Origin: Plasmodiophora brassicae
Taxonomy: Eukaryota > Endomyxa > Phytomyxea > Plasmodiophorida > Plasmodiophoridae
Direction of reading: 5' to 3'
NCBI GenBank assembly: GCA_039704465.1
Contig: JASFAU010000007.1
Location: 1-64,000 of the forward strand
Length of the DNA: 64,000 bases
Shown: positions 1-11,357 of the stretch, piece after piece
How positions within the stretch are numbered: position 1 is the first letter of the stretch
Layout of the letters: each line of letters begins with the position of its first letter
The notes under the pieces: model-generated
The model's input: the letters and a program-made list of their open reading frames with translations, nothing else
Database searches by the model: none
What the model was told of the DNA's origin: nothing
Position numbers and translations under genes: made by a program

Positions 1-240
1 GTTCGATGACGCGCGACGTCAAGCGTCCAGCAGGACGTGTTGAGGCGGTAGCGGGTCTGTTGGGAGAATGTCACTGGTCGGCGGCGACGTCGGCGCGGGT
101 GCAGGCAGGCGCATCGTCAGGAGCGACCTGCGCCGTGTGATGCCGAACACAACGGCATGTCGGGCGGCCATGCAGGACGTCGCAGAGGGCGGCTTTCGCG
201 ACTTGCAGCGACATCGGGTAGTCGATCGCGCCGAGATGCA
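1..240. repeat. Dispersed repeat R3, copy at window start
   Basis: This stretch is clearly related to about 18745-19000. Both share, in the same order, a CAGCAGGACG(T/C)GTTG block, a GTCACTGGTCGGC block, a TGTGATGCCGAA block and a GGCATGTCGGGCGGCCATGCAG block. The frames across it differ between copies and carry no recognisable domain, so I read it as non-coding repeat. The copy probably continues to the left of the window. Confidence 0.7.
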
Positions 241-795
241 CCCACAGCGGCATCGACGTGGTACAGCCAGACCCCAGAGATGTGGGTGTTCGAACCATGG
301 ACAGAGCGCGGAACTCGTTGATGACAGGGGCAGTTCAGCGGACACAGGCCTGCATCAGATGCGGCACAGCGTCTCAGACATCGAGGTCGCCGCCGGAGCA
401 TGTGCGGTTACCGCCTGTGCATCACGTCCTGACCCCAACAGGACAGGAGGAAGTCGTGGAACGCGCGGTCTACTGATGGATGATCATCCGAGCGCGCGTC
501 TGCCTGACCACGAGACGCCAGCTGGCGATGCCGTCCATGGTGCACCGGTCGCGCAAAACGAGTCCACGCCGACCACGCGCGGCATTTTGCGCACCCCCAC
601 GGAGTTCAGCTTCGACTTGGTGAAATCAGCAAATTGCCCCAATTACCCCACATTCTTCGCAATTGCAGACGAACGGTGGCACTTTTGACACACCGGACAG
701 GCGTCCTGCCTCTGAGTTCTAATGCCCTTTCCAATGGTACCTTTGTTTCTAGCTAACGGTGGCTCAAACGCGCTAACAACACCTTGTAACTTTAC
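241..795. other. Gene-poor DNA
   Basis: No gene can be supported. The open frames are interrupted, have no domain signature and lack consistent third-position GC. The stretch lies between an R3 and an R1 repeat copy. Confidence 0.5.
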
Positions 796-1345
796 CATGC
801 CAAGTCGTAGCAATCGTCGGACGACGAGTGCGTCACCTAGCCTGCGCCACGTTGTACCCATACCGCTTCGACGGCAGGCGACGGCAGACCTGTGACGTCC
901 AGCGTGTCAGAAGGCCTGCGTGACTGTGCAGCAGGCGATGACTTGTACCTATCGTCAAGGTGCAGTACGATCTCGCAGACCTGGCGGAAACGTCGCCTGG
1001 CGTCCAGCAGGCTCGAATGAGGTCGTAGCGGTCGCGTTGCCCCGTGCCTCTGTTCGGCGGCGACGACGTCGGCGCGAGCGGACAGGGCAGGCCGGCGCAT
1101 CTGGGTCTGGACCACTTGTGCCGTACGGTGCCGACCGGGCGGCAGTGTACGATATCGCAGTACGCGGCGTTGGCGGCAGCGTCGTCGGGTCGTCTGCCGT
1201 GCTGACGACGCCCACCACGGAGATGGCACCTGCTTTCGCAATCCGCAGGCACGCGTGCGATCCGGAATCGGGCATCCAGCCATGCGCCTACCGGTGCGGA
1301 TTTCTTCTGCTTCACGGGCTGTCACCTGTCAAACGGGTCTACTCA
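796..1345. repeat. Dispersed repeat R1, copy 1
   Basis: Nearly collinear with 11358-11960, in the same orientation. Shared blocks include CGGACGACGAGTGCGTCACC, GACTGTGCAGCAGGCGATGA, AAACGTCGCCTGGCGTCCAG and ACCCGTGCCTCTGTTCGGCG. The copies differ by small indels and many substitutions, so this is an old dispersed repeat. Frames break differently in the two copies and no transposase or reverse transcriptase motif is visible. Confidence 0.85.
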
Positions 1346-1427
1346 TCAGCGGTCGTGGAACGGCAATGTCATTTTATTGTTGGGCGTCTGCAATGCGCGC
1401 GATCGCGCTCGAGATGCGTCGCCTTCT

Positions 1428-4313
1428 TCAGAACGCAAGCGTGCTCGACGCAATCGCTTGCTGCAAGCTCTGAGCACTACGAACGTCGGCGACCCGTTGC
1501 TCGAGGATTCGTTCCGAGAGCAGGACATGCATGTGCGAGGTCTTCCACGCCTCTGACAGCTTCAGGTTCACGTCCTGCACGTTCGCTTGGAAGCTGGCCC
1601 AAACGCGGTCGTAGTCGACAGCAATATCACTTGCGACGTCGCGCGGCGTGGAGACCACGTCGATAGCAGAACGGACGGCTTCATCGACGTATGACGTTAG
1701 CGGGACGCACGACGTCGGTGGCAGCGCGTCCGTCTTCGGCACGTGATGGCGACCCTGGATGAGCCGCAGCAGCCCGTCGCCGAATGCAACGGCCCAGCGC
1801 GATTCAGCCGCGATGTGAAACGAGCCGATCTGGTCCAGGCAGAATTGCTCGGAAATTCGCGAGGCCAGAAAGACTGCTCCAGCATCACCAGCCAACCGCT
1901 CCAGCTGCTCAATGTCCTTCTCGACAGCGATTGGGCGACGCAGTGGATCCGGAGATGGCGCCCACGAGACGTTCTGCACGACGCTGAGCGGCCGCCATTT
2001 GGGCCCGGGTCGGCATTCCTGCAGGAAGTGCTGCAGGGCCAGTTTGACGTATGGATCGTCGCCGTCATCGCCGCCGTCCACGTCGTCCGGATCGTCATCC
2101 AGGGCGACAATGTCGATGATGTGGCGCTTGCTCGGACTCGGATCGAGGACCTGCTGAGCAATCATCAACCGCGACACAAGTCGCGCGCGAAGCAGAGGGC
2201 GATCGCCCTGCGTCATCACGCTCTTGTCGATGACGAAGACGACGCGATCAATGTGCTCGCGTTCGACCACGCCATTGAACGCCGCCACGAACGCAGCGAA
2301 GTTGTCCTTCGGCTCCGTCTCCATCGAGGCGGACAGGACGCGGTAGTGGACGCGCACGACGCCAGGCACCTGGATGCAAGCGCCGCGTCCTCCATCCAGC
2401 CTGCAGGACATTGTTCGCATGTCGATCGGATGCTGCACGACGTGTTCGACAGCGCGACGCATGACGCGCAGGGTCGATCCGAACATGAGAACAGTCGGCA
2501 TCGTCGCCGCCCTGGTGTCTGGCTGTCCGGTCGACGACGATGTGCGTTGCCTTGCGGTTGATTCCCATTCCGACAGGCGCACGCCGGTATCTTTGATGAA
2601 GGCGGAGCTCGCTGCGACCGGCCATGACACGAGGAACGCATCAGCAAGCAGGTCGCACAGGCCGCTTTGGAACGCGTCCGACCCAGGATCCATATCGTGC
2701 ATCGTCTCTGGAAGCGCCTCGTCGATGGCGTCCGGATCGTTGGAGTCGACAATGACGACTCGGGGCTGGCCGCGGTTGAGGTCGGCCTGGAATCGGGCCG
2801 CCACCTGCGTCAGACACGTGCGCAGCGCTTCGTGGCGTTCGGGGCGCAGGTGCGGCAATCCCACGTCGGCGAGACGCATCTCGAGAACGACGTGGTCGAC
2901 ACCTCCGAACTGATTTACCATCTTCTGCATGAAAGCGTCGCAGTCTTCGGCGGCAACACCGGCGATCGCCACGCTGCTCAGCACAAGACGGTGGTTGGGC
3001 AGATGCGCCAGTTTCGCCTTGTCGTTGTCCACGTCGGTATGGTCCAGCTCGTCGGCCAGAGCGTCGCCGTTGGCAGCGAGCAATCGGCGCACACCGTTCC
3101 AAACGAAGTGACCACCCGGCGTTGCGCTGTCGGCAATGACGACAACGACCGCGTGCCTCTCATCATCATCAGGTTCCTTTGCGTCGGTGGCGTCCTCGGC
3201 CGCATCCCTCTCGTTCGCCGGTTTCGTGTCGGTACAATCGTCCATCGACAGCAGTCTGCGCGAACGTTCTTCCAGCACGGTGAAGTCGTCCGGCACGCTG
3301 TCTGCCCAACGCACCCGTTTGACGGGAACATCAGGCGCCGAAGCTAGGAGGGCTTCGCGAGCCCGCGTCGCGCGCATGTTAACGTCGTCGTCTACGACGT
3401 CGACGTCGGCGCCGATCGATGAGGCGCCTGTGGGCTCCGGAGAGGAGGCATTGGACAAAGTTGACCTCCTTGCGCGGTACTCTTCCTGATAACCAAGCAG
3501 GGCCACGTAGTGGTTCCCATTGACGTGTGCGATCGTAATCGGACCGTTCGTCGTCGGCTGCCCAAGAGAGGGCAGCGGCAGATTGGCGGGCGGCGTCGTC
3601 GCGCGATAAACAAGAACGTGCTTTCGTGCACGTCGACCTTCTGGACTGTGGTGGAATTGGCCCTCATCGGACACCGTGTCGCAGGCGCTGACGACCACGA
3701 CTGGACGCTGGAACATGATTGACCAGACAAACAGGACGATCTCGTCGACGTACCCGCGGCTAGGATCTACCCTGGTTCGGACGCTCTCGGCGTAGTCGTC
3801 CCAGCCGCCGGTGAACACGGCCGTGTCCAGGCGCTCGTGCAACGGGAGGCCGTCGACGATCACGTCGCGAAACGCGACGACATACTCGGCCGTGAGATGT
3901 CGAAGCGCCCATGGCGTGATCGCATCGAGGATGCGGAACGGGATTTGCTCGCATCGAGGCTGCTCCATGAGCAGGTCATGCAGCGCAACGTCGGGCATCT
4001 GCCGGAAGCTAAGGAGGACTCGTTCGTTCCGCGGGCGCTGATCGCGATACATGGAAGCAATTGCATTGCAGAGTACGGCGCGGTCGCGGATATGCTGCCA
4101 CATGGCATGATAGCCGCAGCTCCCGTCTCCGGGCACGTCTTGGACAGTCAAGTGCAGGCGGCCGGGGGCAACGTCCGATGGGAGCGTCACGTCAACGGTT
4201 GCATCGGCAACGGCAAGGTCGTACTGGCAACCGGTCCCGTCACGGGGAGCGTCGTCATCGGCAGCGCTGCACGCAGCGAAGAGAGCGACACGTAGCAGCA
4301 GCTGAAGAACCAT
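1428..4313 (-). CDS. Predicted secreted OTU-like cysteine protease with novel C-terminus
   Basis: Single-exon gene of 961 codons from an ATG at 4313. The open frame reaches 4424, but this start gives a clean signal peptide (MVLQLLLRVALFAACSA). An OTU-type catalytic core follows: the DGSCGYH cysteine motif near residue 66 and the HVNGNHYVAL histidine motif near residue 268. OTU proteases cleave ubiquitin or ubiquitin-like chains. After an acidic, low-complexity linker the C-terminal 600 residues hold two alpha/beta units with beta-strand runs such as HAVVVVIAD, DHVVLEMRLA and RVVFVIDKS. Their spacing recalls AIG1-type GTPase folds, but no Walker A GxxxxGKS is present. Flanked by repeats on both sides. 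The OTU call is fairly firm. Secretion is predicted, and the C-terminal fold is speculation. Confidence 0.75.
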   Translation of the reverse strand: MVLQLLLRVALFAACSAADDDAPRDGTGCQYDLAVADATVDVTLPSDVAPGRLHLTVQDVPGDGSCGYHAMWQHIRDRAVLCNAIASMYRDQRPRNERVLLSFRQMPDVALHDLLMEQPRCEQIPFRILDAITPWALRHLTAEYVVAFRDVIVDGLPLHERLDTAVFTGGWDDYAESVRTRVDPSRGYVDEIVLFVWSIMFQRPVVVVSACDTVSDEGQFHHSPEGRRARKHVLVYRATTPPANLPLPSLGQPTTNGPITIAHVNGNHYVALLGYQEEYRARRSTLSNASSPEPTGASSIGADVDVVDDDVNMRATRAREALLASAPDVPVKRVRWADSVPDDFTVLEERSRRLLSMDDCTDTKPANERDAAEDATDAKEPDDDERHAVVVVIADSATPGGHFVWNGVRRLLAANGDALADELDHTDVDNDKAKLAHLPNHRLVLSSVAIAGVAAEDCDAFMQKMVNQFGGVDHVVLEMRLADVGLPHLRPERHEALRTCLTQVAARFQADLNRGQPRVVIVDSNDPDAIDEALPETMHDMDPGSDAFQSGLCDLLADAFLVSWPVAASSAFIKDTGVRLSEWESTARQRTSSSTGQPDTRAATMPTVLMFGSTLRVMRRAVEHVVQHPIDMRTMSCRLDGGRGACIQVPGVVRVHYRVLSASMETEPKDNFAAFVAAFNGVVEREHIDRVVFVIDKSVMTQGDRPLLRARLVSRLMIAQQVLDPSPSKRHIIDIVALDDDPDDVDGGDDGDDPYVKLALQHFLQECRPGPKWRPLSVVQNVSWAPSPDPLRRPIAVEKDIEQLERLAGDAGAVFLASRISEQFCLDQIGSFHIAAESRWAVAFGDGLLRLIQGRHHVPKTDALPPTSCVPLTSYVDEAVRSAIDVVSTPRDVASDIAVDYDRVWASFQANVQDVNLKLSEAWKTSHMHVLLSERILEQRVADVRSAQSLQQAIASSTLAF

Positions 4314-4879
4314 CGGAAGCGGCTGCTCGGCGCTCGATACGATCGAGCACAACGCGATTGTTGATTGACGCCGCAATCGGCAATCGGCCAATCGCCATGT
4401 ACCAGACGAAAATAGCAACCTCATGCCTCCCTATTTTAGGGATGGAGCCGCTCGTCAGCCAGCTGATTAACGTGTAACTGCCTTCTACGAATGCCTATAG
4501 TCATGCGACCCCGTTCCTCTCAATTATATACACGCTAGTACCGGGGCAGCGACCTCCAGTAACGGCAGACATGGACCGTTCGTAGAAGTAGTGAACTCGA
4601 CAGAACGACAGGATGCCTTCGTTTTCACTCATACGTGCGATGTCCTCCCCGGATAACCTGACGCCATCGCCATGGCTACACTGCGCCCCTTTATGTTCTT
4701 CGTGCTACGTGATGACGTAGGGCAGCGTCGTAGCAAAAGTCGTACACACTGGAGCACGGGCGCACGCAGGCGCATTGGCCCCGATGGACGCGAAGCGTTT
4801 GCTGGGAATCGCACGCGACCAGCAGCTGTCCCACGTGCGTACTGCGATGCCTTACCTGCCTGCGTTGCTCGCCCGGGCT
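4314..4879. other. Upstream region of the OTU gene, no gene seen
   Basis: Holds the putative promoter of the OTU-like gene, then short unsupported frames. An A/T-richer patch near 4425-4530 is the best candidate for promoter sequence. No conserved site could be recognised. Confidence 0.4.
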
Positions 4880-5460
4880 TGGCTGCCATGGTCGCGCACG
4901 TATGCGGGGGCGATGTCAGTGCCCTCGACCGGCGACGGGCGCCGCGCCCTGCACCGATTGCAGCGAACGCTGCCGTTCCGCGCCGGCTGAGGCCAGGATG
5001 ACCTGCAGGGTCGGTGTACGCGCGTGCCCACCACGTCTGCTTGTTGTATTGAACGGGCCTGCCTGAGGCGATATGCCGGCAGGGATGGCGGCGGGTCGTC
5101 GACGGCAGGCCGGCGTTCGCATGTCGACCGACAGCAACGGGCGATGGGCGCCGCCACCCTGTTGGACGACCTGCAGGGCAGGCAGGCGCTGCTCGCCAGG
5201 CAAACGGGGAGCTCGCCGACGACCTTGGTTGGTCGGCCCGCCATAAACGCATTGGTGCTGGGGAGGGGTGCCGCAAGCGACCGATATCTGCAGCGATAGG
5301 CGGACGTCCAGGGCGCCGCCTGAGCTGAGAAGCAGGTCGGGGCGACCATGGCCCCGCCCCGCCTAGACAGGGCGTCTGCTGCCCTGCACGTGCTCATGCT
5401 GGACGGACGACGTCGACAGGCGACGGCAGGCGTGTCCTGTCCAGCGTGTTACAGAGCCTG
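4880..5460. repeat. Dispersed repeat R2, copy 1
   Basis: Related in the same orientation to 7380-8100, 9630-10045 and 18230-18640. Shared blocks in order are a TTGTATTGAACG block, GGCGGGTCGTCGA, a GGACGACCTGCAGGGCAG(G/T) block, AGGAGCAGGTCGG-like sequence and a terminal CAGGCGTGTCCTGTCCAGC block. The frames through it are shadows that change from copy to copy. Confidence 0.75.
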
Positions 5461-6110
5461 GGCCCATGCGCATGATCAGACGACGACTCGCACTGCAGGA
5501 CGTCGCACGCTTACACACTTACTCGTGCACGGGGGAGTTGGGTGCACCGCGCCGCGATCTGCCCACGATACCGTACGCCGCACCTGCCGCACGGCGGCAC
5601 TTTGGAGGCACCCACCGGCTTTTCGCGAGGGGTACAGTGTACCCCTCGAGTGTACCCGCCTACCCGGTACACCTGTCAGCACGTAGAGACCCGCCCATGG
5701 CCCCGTGCGCCGCTGCAGTTGCGGACTCGTGGGTGTTCGCCTGTTGCGCATATCCACTTTGCTGACTGTGGCCGCTGGTACGTTCCAACGCGGCACGCAG
5801 TCGTACCGTGGGTCCAGGTGCGCATCGGGGACCGGCGTCGCCGAAAGGTTCATAATCTAAACGCCATGGAGCCAGCAGCTGGACGGCGAGAGGGGGTCCC
5901 TCCGTTGGACCTAACTGGTCTCGACCAGGGATCGCCGATCTCGCCGCCGGCTGTTGGCGGGCCTGACGAAGGTACATGGTTTTAGATATTGCTCGATCGG
6001 TTCCATTCTACGCAATGGTTCGGGCGCATGCGTGCTCGGCATGTTGCTTATCCCCATGCGGATGTCCCCCAGTGAAAGCAGGACTGACGTTCGCATCCTC
6101 CTGCACAGGT
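5461..6110. other. Gene-poor DNA
   Basis: No supported gene. Contains a short near-palindrome around 5632-5660 (GTGTACCCCTCGAGTGTACC). The rest shows no conserved protein and no clear match to the three repeat families. Confidence 0.4.
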
Positions 6111-6501
6111 CAAAATGGGCAGGGCGAAGAGCTTCGCGCACAGGTCCAGCAGCTCTTGCTGAGGGTCGACTCCCTTGAGACACAGGATTCACGATTTGCA
6201 AACGCGGTCGACGCAAGCAGGAAGTGCTCGTGTTCGTGCGGCGACTGAGACAGGTCGTCGCCTGCGCCATGGCGACCAGGAAGAATAGGTCACCGCATCC
6301 TTCCCTGTTAGATGTCTCATCAGTCGCCGCACGAACACGAGCACTTCCTGCTTGCATCGACCGCGTTTGCAAATCGTGAATCGTGCGACGTAGGTCGTCG
6401 TTCTCCGCATGAGCGCGACGCAGTTGTGTCTCAAGGGAGTCGACCCTAAGCAAGAGCTGCTGGACCTGTGCGCGAAGCTCATCGTCCTACCCATTTTGAC
6501 C
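6111..6501. repeat. Fold-back duplication of a coiled-coil gene fragment
   Basis: About 6111-6250 on the plus strand is repeated inverted at about 6310-6501. Read on the minus strand the longer arm encodes a coiled coil (DDELRAQVQQLLLRVDSLET, then LRRAHAENDDLRRT and IHDLQTRSMQAG). The plus arm encodes the same start (ELRAQVQQLLLRVDSLETQ) but lacks about 40 bp in the middle. A 19-bp direct repeat (ACCGCATCCTTCCCTGT plus flanks) sits at 6291 and 6502. No intact gene remains, so this looks like a fragment of a coiled-coil gene that was inverted and duplicated. Confidence 0.75.
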
Positions 6502-7379
6502 ACCGCATCCTTCCCTGTGAGATGCATACGTATGCAGTCTCAGTCGCAGCACGAACACGAGCACTTCCTGCTGCTGCCACCTGTTAGATTCATACGGCCT
6601 CTTCTTATCCGTCAACTTTAACGCAGCTCCCCCTTCCCCCGCACACACTCGATCTACACATGACGTGCCTGTTTATTTGCGGTTCGCGCTTTTCACGCAG
6701 GCGCCTCGGTCTCGGGCCTGATGATCGTAGGATCAGCTTGCAGAACGCAGCTTATCCCGGCCTGGCAGTGCCGGCCTATCACCTTTGTTCTGGGATCTCA
6801 CAGGGTGGCGACATCCGGGGCGAGTCAGAGGGCTCGGCGAGCCCCCAGAGGTTCGTAGACGTTGATCACCCTCACTGTACGTGGTTGATCTGCCTACACT
6901 GTCTTGCGCAGCGTGTATCCGTTGGTTGCTGCACGGGTAAGCGTTAGAGTTCGGCCTTTGCCTTTGCAGATGTAGGGCCACGAAGTGTCCAGCCACGGTC
7001 AGCTGTACGTGGCCCAGTCCCGTTGCTGTCATCCAGATAACTTCAGAGCCGCCGACGGCACCGGCAGCCCGATCGCCAAGATCAGGAACGTCGTGTTTCG
7101 GGATGTCTTCGACTAAGCCGTCGGCAGTGCATGGATGGATACGGGCAGGAGTTAAGTCCTATGGAACTGCATGTTTGGGGTTCATGCACACTGTGCGGCC
7201 AAACACTAGTGACGTCTCCCAGCCCGTATCTATTCCGCACTGGCCATTCCTCAACTCGTCGCCATGTCGGCTGGGGCTTGACCCTGGATCAGCCGATATG
7301 AGACGATCTGTGGAATGTATTGGCGAAGCAGCGCGAGCCCCAACCGCTAGTAAGAAGTCCCTAAGACCAGAGATCGGCG
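6502..7379. other. Gene-poor DNA
   Basis: No supported gene. Short frames of either strand lack domains. Base composition is slightly more A/T than in the coding region on the right. Confidence 0.4.
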
Positions 7380-8275
7380 ACGGCCTTGGTTGGTCGCTCT
7401 GCCACCGATGCATTGTCCAGGACAGGGGCGCACGTGACAGACTGCAGCGATCGCCCGGCGGCCAGGGCGACGTCGCCGCTCTCAATCGTGGACCGGCGCC
7501 CCCACTTCACCAATTGCAGGGAACGCTGCCGTTCTGTGCCACCTGACACCATGCCAACCTTCAGTACTGACGTCGTACGCGCGTGATGACATGGTCTGCT
7601 TGTATTGAACGGATCTGGTTGCACCGGTATGCTCGGCAGAGCTGACGACGGGTCGTGTCGTCTGACGCCAGCACAATCGGCAGTGTTTGTAGTACGTGCG
7701 TGACGACATCATCGGCTTGTATTGAACTCGTCTGGTCGTGGCGGTATGCCCGGCAGGGCTAACGGCGGTCGGGTCGTCGACGCCAGGCAGGCATTCGCAA
7801 GTCGATCGGCGGCAACGGGCGCTGAGTTACGACGCCCAGCTGGACGACATGCAGGGCAGGCAGGCGCCGATTGCCAAACGGACGGGGTCCTCGGCGACGC
7901 CCTGTCTTGATCGTCCCGCTATCGACAAACGGTGCAGGGCAGGAGCGCGAGCGATCGATTGCAATGATCGGCGCGCCGCCATAGCTGAGGAGCAGGTCGG
8001 CACGACGATGTCCCCGCCTCGCCTACGCGGGACGACTGCTGTCTTGCAGGTGCTCATGCTGAACGGCAGGCGCGTCCTGCCCAGCACGTATTAGACAGCA
8101 TGGCTATGTGCGTTAGAGGAAGAATCGTACCTGTTATGGAGCCCGGACGTATGGGGCTTGTTGACAGCCGCCCAGCAGGACGTGTTGTGGTCGTAGTGGC
8201 TCCGGGTATCAGCGCCGCTGGACGGCGGCGACGTCAGCGCCCGAGCACGAAGGGCCACCAGACGTGTCAGGAACG
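7380..8275. repeat. Dispersed repeat R2, copy 2, with partial R3 end
   Basis: 7380-7640 matches the left part of the 4880-5460 copy (a GCGGCCAGGGCGACGTC-like block, then TTGCAGGGAACGCTGCCGTT). 7720-8100 matches its right part, ending with a GTCCTGCCCAGCACGT block. About 8160-8275 adds a decayed R3 start (CCCAGCAGGACGTGTTGTGG). The order R2 then R3 is the same as at 18230-19000, so the two may be parts of one larger element. Confidence 0.7.
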
Positions 8276-9629
8276 ACATTTAGGACGGCGGTCGGTGTGG
8301 CATGGCGGTTGGCTCTGTGCGTGCCATGCAACTGGCGGCACGATGCCGTTGCTCAGCCAGGCCATATAGCAGAAGTGGCGCAGCTAGACGCACGACGACG
8401 GCTTAACCGGGCGACAGTCCTGCAGTAGACGTGGTCAGATTCGTGCACCGAAAGGGCTGGGCGAGTAACATACGTGATGTGACACAGCGTCGTGTGGCGA
8501 CGAGCGATTCCAGGGCGGTCCCTGCAACCCTGCAATAGAAGTAGAATCTTTCACAAGCGAAGCCGTAAGGAAACGACGGGCGGCATACCAGAATGGAGTT
8601 ATTGAAGTGCTTTTCAGTCGTCTCAAGGTCGTCCAGGACAGGAACTGGATTACGTGACGACAGTGTGGACCAGCACCAGAAACCGCGAACCGCGGCAGCT
8701 GTGGTGTTACAGGGTATGGCAGAATTCTTACGAGTATCGTCCAGAAGGCCAGAGGTGCGACCCGGAGAGCTGCTGGTTAACGGGCACGTCTCCCCAGGAT
8801 GTAATCAGGCGGGGGACGTGACCCAGCACACAGTACGAGGAAGGGCGTACGCGGCAACAACGACGATACCTGACTTGCCAGGGATCTGGGCAGCAATATT
8901 CGCGTCTGTGAACACATGAATGTCAGCCGTTGCGAAAGGCGACAGGTTAACGGGTACACACCTCACAGAGTCATCGGCCTGTGGCGTACACGTCAGCGCA
9001 AGTCATGCAGCTGGACTGGCGACTAGGTAGGCAGACAGACGGGACGCCAGCAGCAACCCCTCGGCCGCATCCAGGCCCAGCACCTCGGTATGATAACGGA
9101 ATCAATTTGTGCCAGAGACATGCAGAGATGCAGACGAGTAGCGGCAGGACGACCGGCGGCAGCCCCGCCTTGCGCCGACATTGACGCCCGGCGGGCGAGT
9201 GCACGCGGCGCACTGCGCAGCCGCCCGACGACAACGACACGGAGCCATGCTGAGACGACCCGGCTGTCCCGCGACGAAGTCACCCACCAGACGACGTCAT
9301 CCGCAGCCGACACCTGCCTGCCGGACTGTCTCACGCGCGGAGGTGGATGCGCACGTTGTGCAGCAGACGTGAGGCCAGTGGCGAGCGGAACGAGTCACCG
9401 CTCACTGTGAACCGGCCGACCTGCGGCGAGCCTGTACCTCGACACGGGCGCGAGGCGGGCATTCCGCATCTTCCCTATCCCCTGCAACCGGTCCAGAACA
9501 ACGATCGCCCTGTCGCGCAGCCAGGTACGGCGAATTCCCGGCGAGGCACCCTTGGACGCACTGACAGATTGCATTGTCGCCAGGTAGCGGTTAACACCAG
9601 GACGACATGCAGGGTCGTTGCTCGCGCGT
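8276..9629. other. Gene-poor DNA
   Basis: No supported gene on either strand over about 1.35 kb. The longest frames here are unsupported and show no recognisable domain, splice-consistent homology or signal peptide. Confidence 0.4.
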
Positions 9630-10045
9630 ATCGGCCTCACCTGCTTGTATTGAACGGTTCTGGTTGTGCCGACATGCCGGCAGGGATGGCGGCGGCCGGC
9701 GGGTCGTCGATGCCAGCTAATAAGCATTCCCATGTCGACCGGCGACGACGCCTACTAAACGCCACTGCCCTTATGGACGACCTGCAGGGCAGTCAAGCGC
9801 GGCTAACCAGGCAGATGCGGAACTCGGCAACGCCCTTGTTCGGTTGTCCCGTTGTCGACGCATGGTGCAGGGCAGGCCCGGAGCGCGCGCAACCGCTTGC
9901 ACTGATCGGTGGGCGGACAGGGCGCGCTGCCTCTGCCGAGGAGCAGGTCGGCATGACGGTGGCAGGCGGATCCCGGTGGACAGACAACGGCAGGCGTGTC
10001 CTGCCCAACATGTTAGAGGGCCTGGGGAACTGTGCACCAGGCCAC
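9630..10045. repeat. Dispersed repeat R2, copy 3
   Basis: Same block order as the other R2 copies: CTTGTATTGAACGGTTCTGG, ATGCCGGCAGGGATGGCGGC, GGACGACCTGCAGGGCAGT and CAGGCGTGTCCTGCCCAACA. Direct orientation relative to the other copies. No coding potential is conserved. Confidence 0.75.
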
Positions 10046-10225
10046 GACTGATCATACCTGTCCCGAAGGTGCTTGACGTTCGTCCAAACCCGTCGGGACG
10101 GCGGCAGGCGTGCAGCACGACATGGTGTGGTCGTTCTGGGTCCGTTGGCAGGCGCCCTGTTTCGACGACAGGATTCACCTGTCCAAATCGTACCGGCAGC
10201 TATCGAAGCAGGCCGCAAACTAGTC

Positions 10226-10847
10226 AAGGACGTGTCCGGACACTGGCCGTCGCCGGTTGATCTGTCCAAAGGGGACCTGGAGCAGAGGGTCGTCTGTTGC
10301 CGACGATAGGATCGCGTCTATCGCCGCACGCCTGCTGGTGATGTACCAAGACGCATTGAGGAAACGCGGAAGCGCCATCGACCTGGCCGGTGATGGCATG
10401 GGGTCCGATGATGTCGATTCGTCGGTGACGCCCGTCGAGCAGCGAACAGTCGAAGCTGCTTCCTTGCTGCAGAACCGGCCAGGTCAGCAGGTGTCCGACG
10501 ATCGACAGGATCCTGTCGTCATCGCCATACGAAGGACCTCGAAGGTGTGCTTGGTCGCGCACCCGACCTCGCTGAGATTGCCCCGACAACGCCAATCACG
10601 CAACGTTGGTCGTGGGCGAAGTCTTCCCATTCGATGATGCCGGCGTTCAGTGACTTGAGGAGCGCCGCTACGTCGATGGCGTGTTCGTCGACCTGTCGCC
10701 CGCCAGAGATCCCCTCCTGACCAAGATATGTCAAGGAACCAAGGCTGCGCGCATGGTAGATCGATCATCAGGATGATCCTCTGCTCCAGGTCCCCTTTGG
10801 ACAGATCGACCGGCGACGGCCAGTGTCCGGACACGTCCTTGGCCAGT
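10226..10847. repeat. Inverted repeat with about 75-bp arms
   Basis: The left arm at about 10226-10303 and the right arm at about 10765-10847 are near-perfect inverted copies. Both can be read outward-in as DVSGHWPSPVDLSKGDLEQR, which suggests a copied protein-coding fragment. The roughly 460 bp between them hold unsupported frames. Possible readings are a small non-autonomous element with terminal inverted repeats, or an inverted gene-fragment duplication. No target-site duplication was identified. Confidence 0.75.
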
Positions 10848-11357
10848 TTCGTGCGGGACGGTTCACGCGTTAGATGTCGTCACGGTTGTCGGCGTACAGG
10901 GTCATTGGCTAGAAGGTATTGTGGGCAGAGTTCTGACTGAAGTCTGTGTGGTCGTAGGCGGCCGCGTTGGCCCGCGGCGCCGGTCGACGACGACCACAGC
11001 GAGGACGCAAGCAGGACAGGCAGGCGCAACAGGTCGTTGGCGACACGCGAGGTGCGAGTCCTGTGCAGAACGTGTGAGGACCTGGTCCTTTGCATTAGAC
11101 AACATTCCGTACCCGTGCATGGCGTTGACCCAGAAGTGTTCGGCGCGTCGGCAGACGTCCTGCGGGATGCTTTACGATGTCGCAATAGTCGCTGGTACGG
11201 CGATCAGACGCCTCGGGACGTCGACGACTTGCGACATGCGATGCCGAACACAACGCAGGCTGGCAGGCACGCACCGCTCGACGCGCAGACAGGGAGGTCG
11301 GCGACAACCTTGGCTGGTCAGCCAGCCATCGTCGCATGGTGCAGGGCTGGAGCGCGT

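Noticed and set aside
68..688. 206-codon plus-strand frame at the window start
   Set aside because: Overlaps repeat R3, whose other copy breaks the frame, and contains no domain or consistent codon usage.
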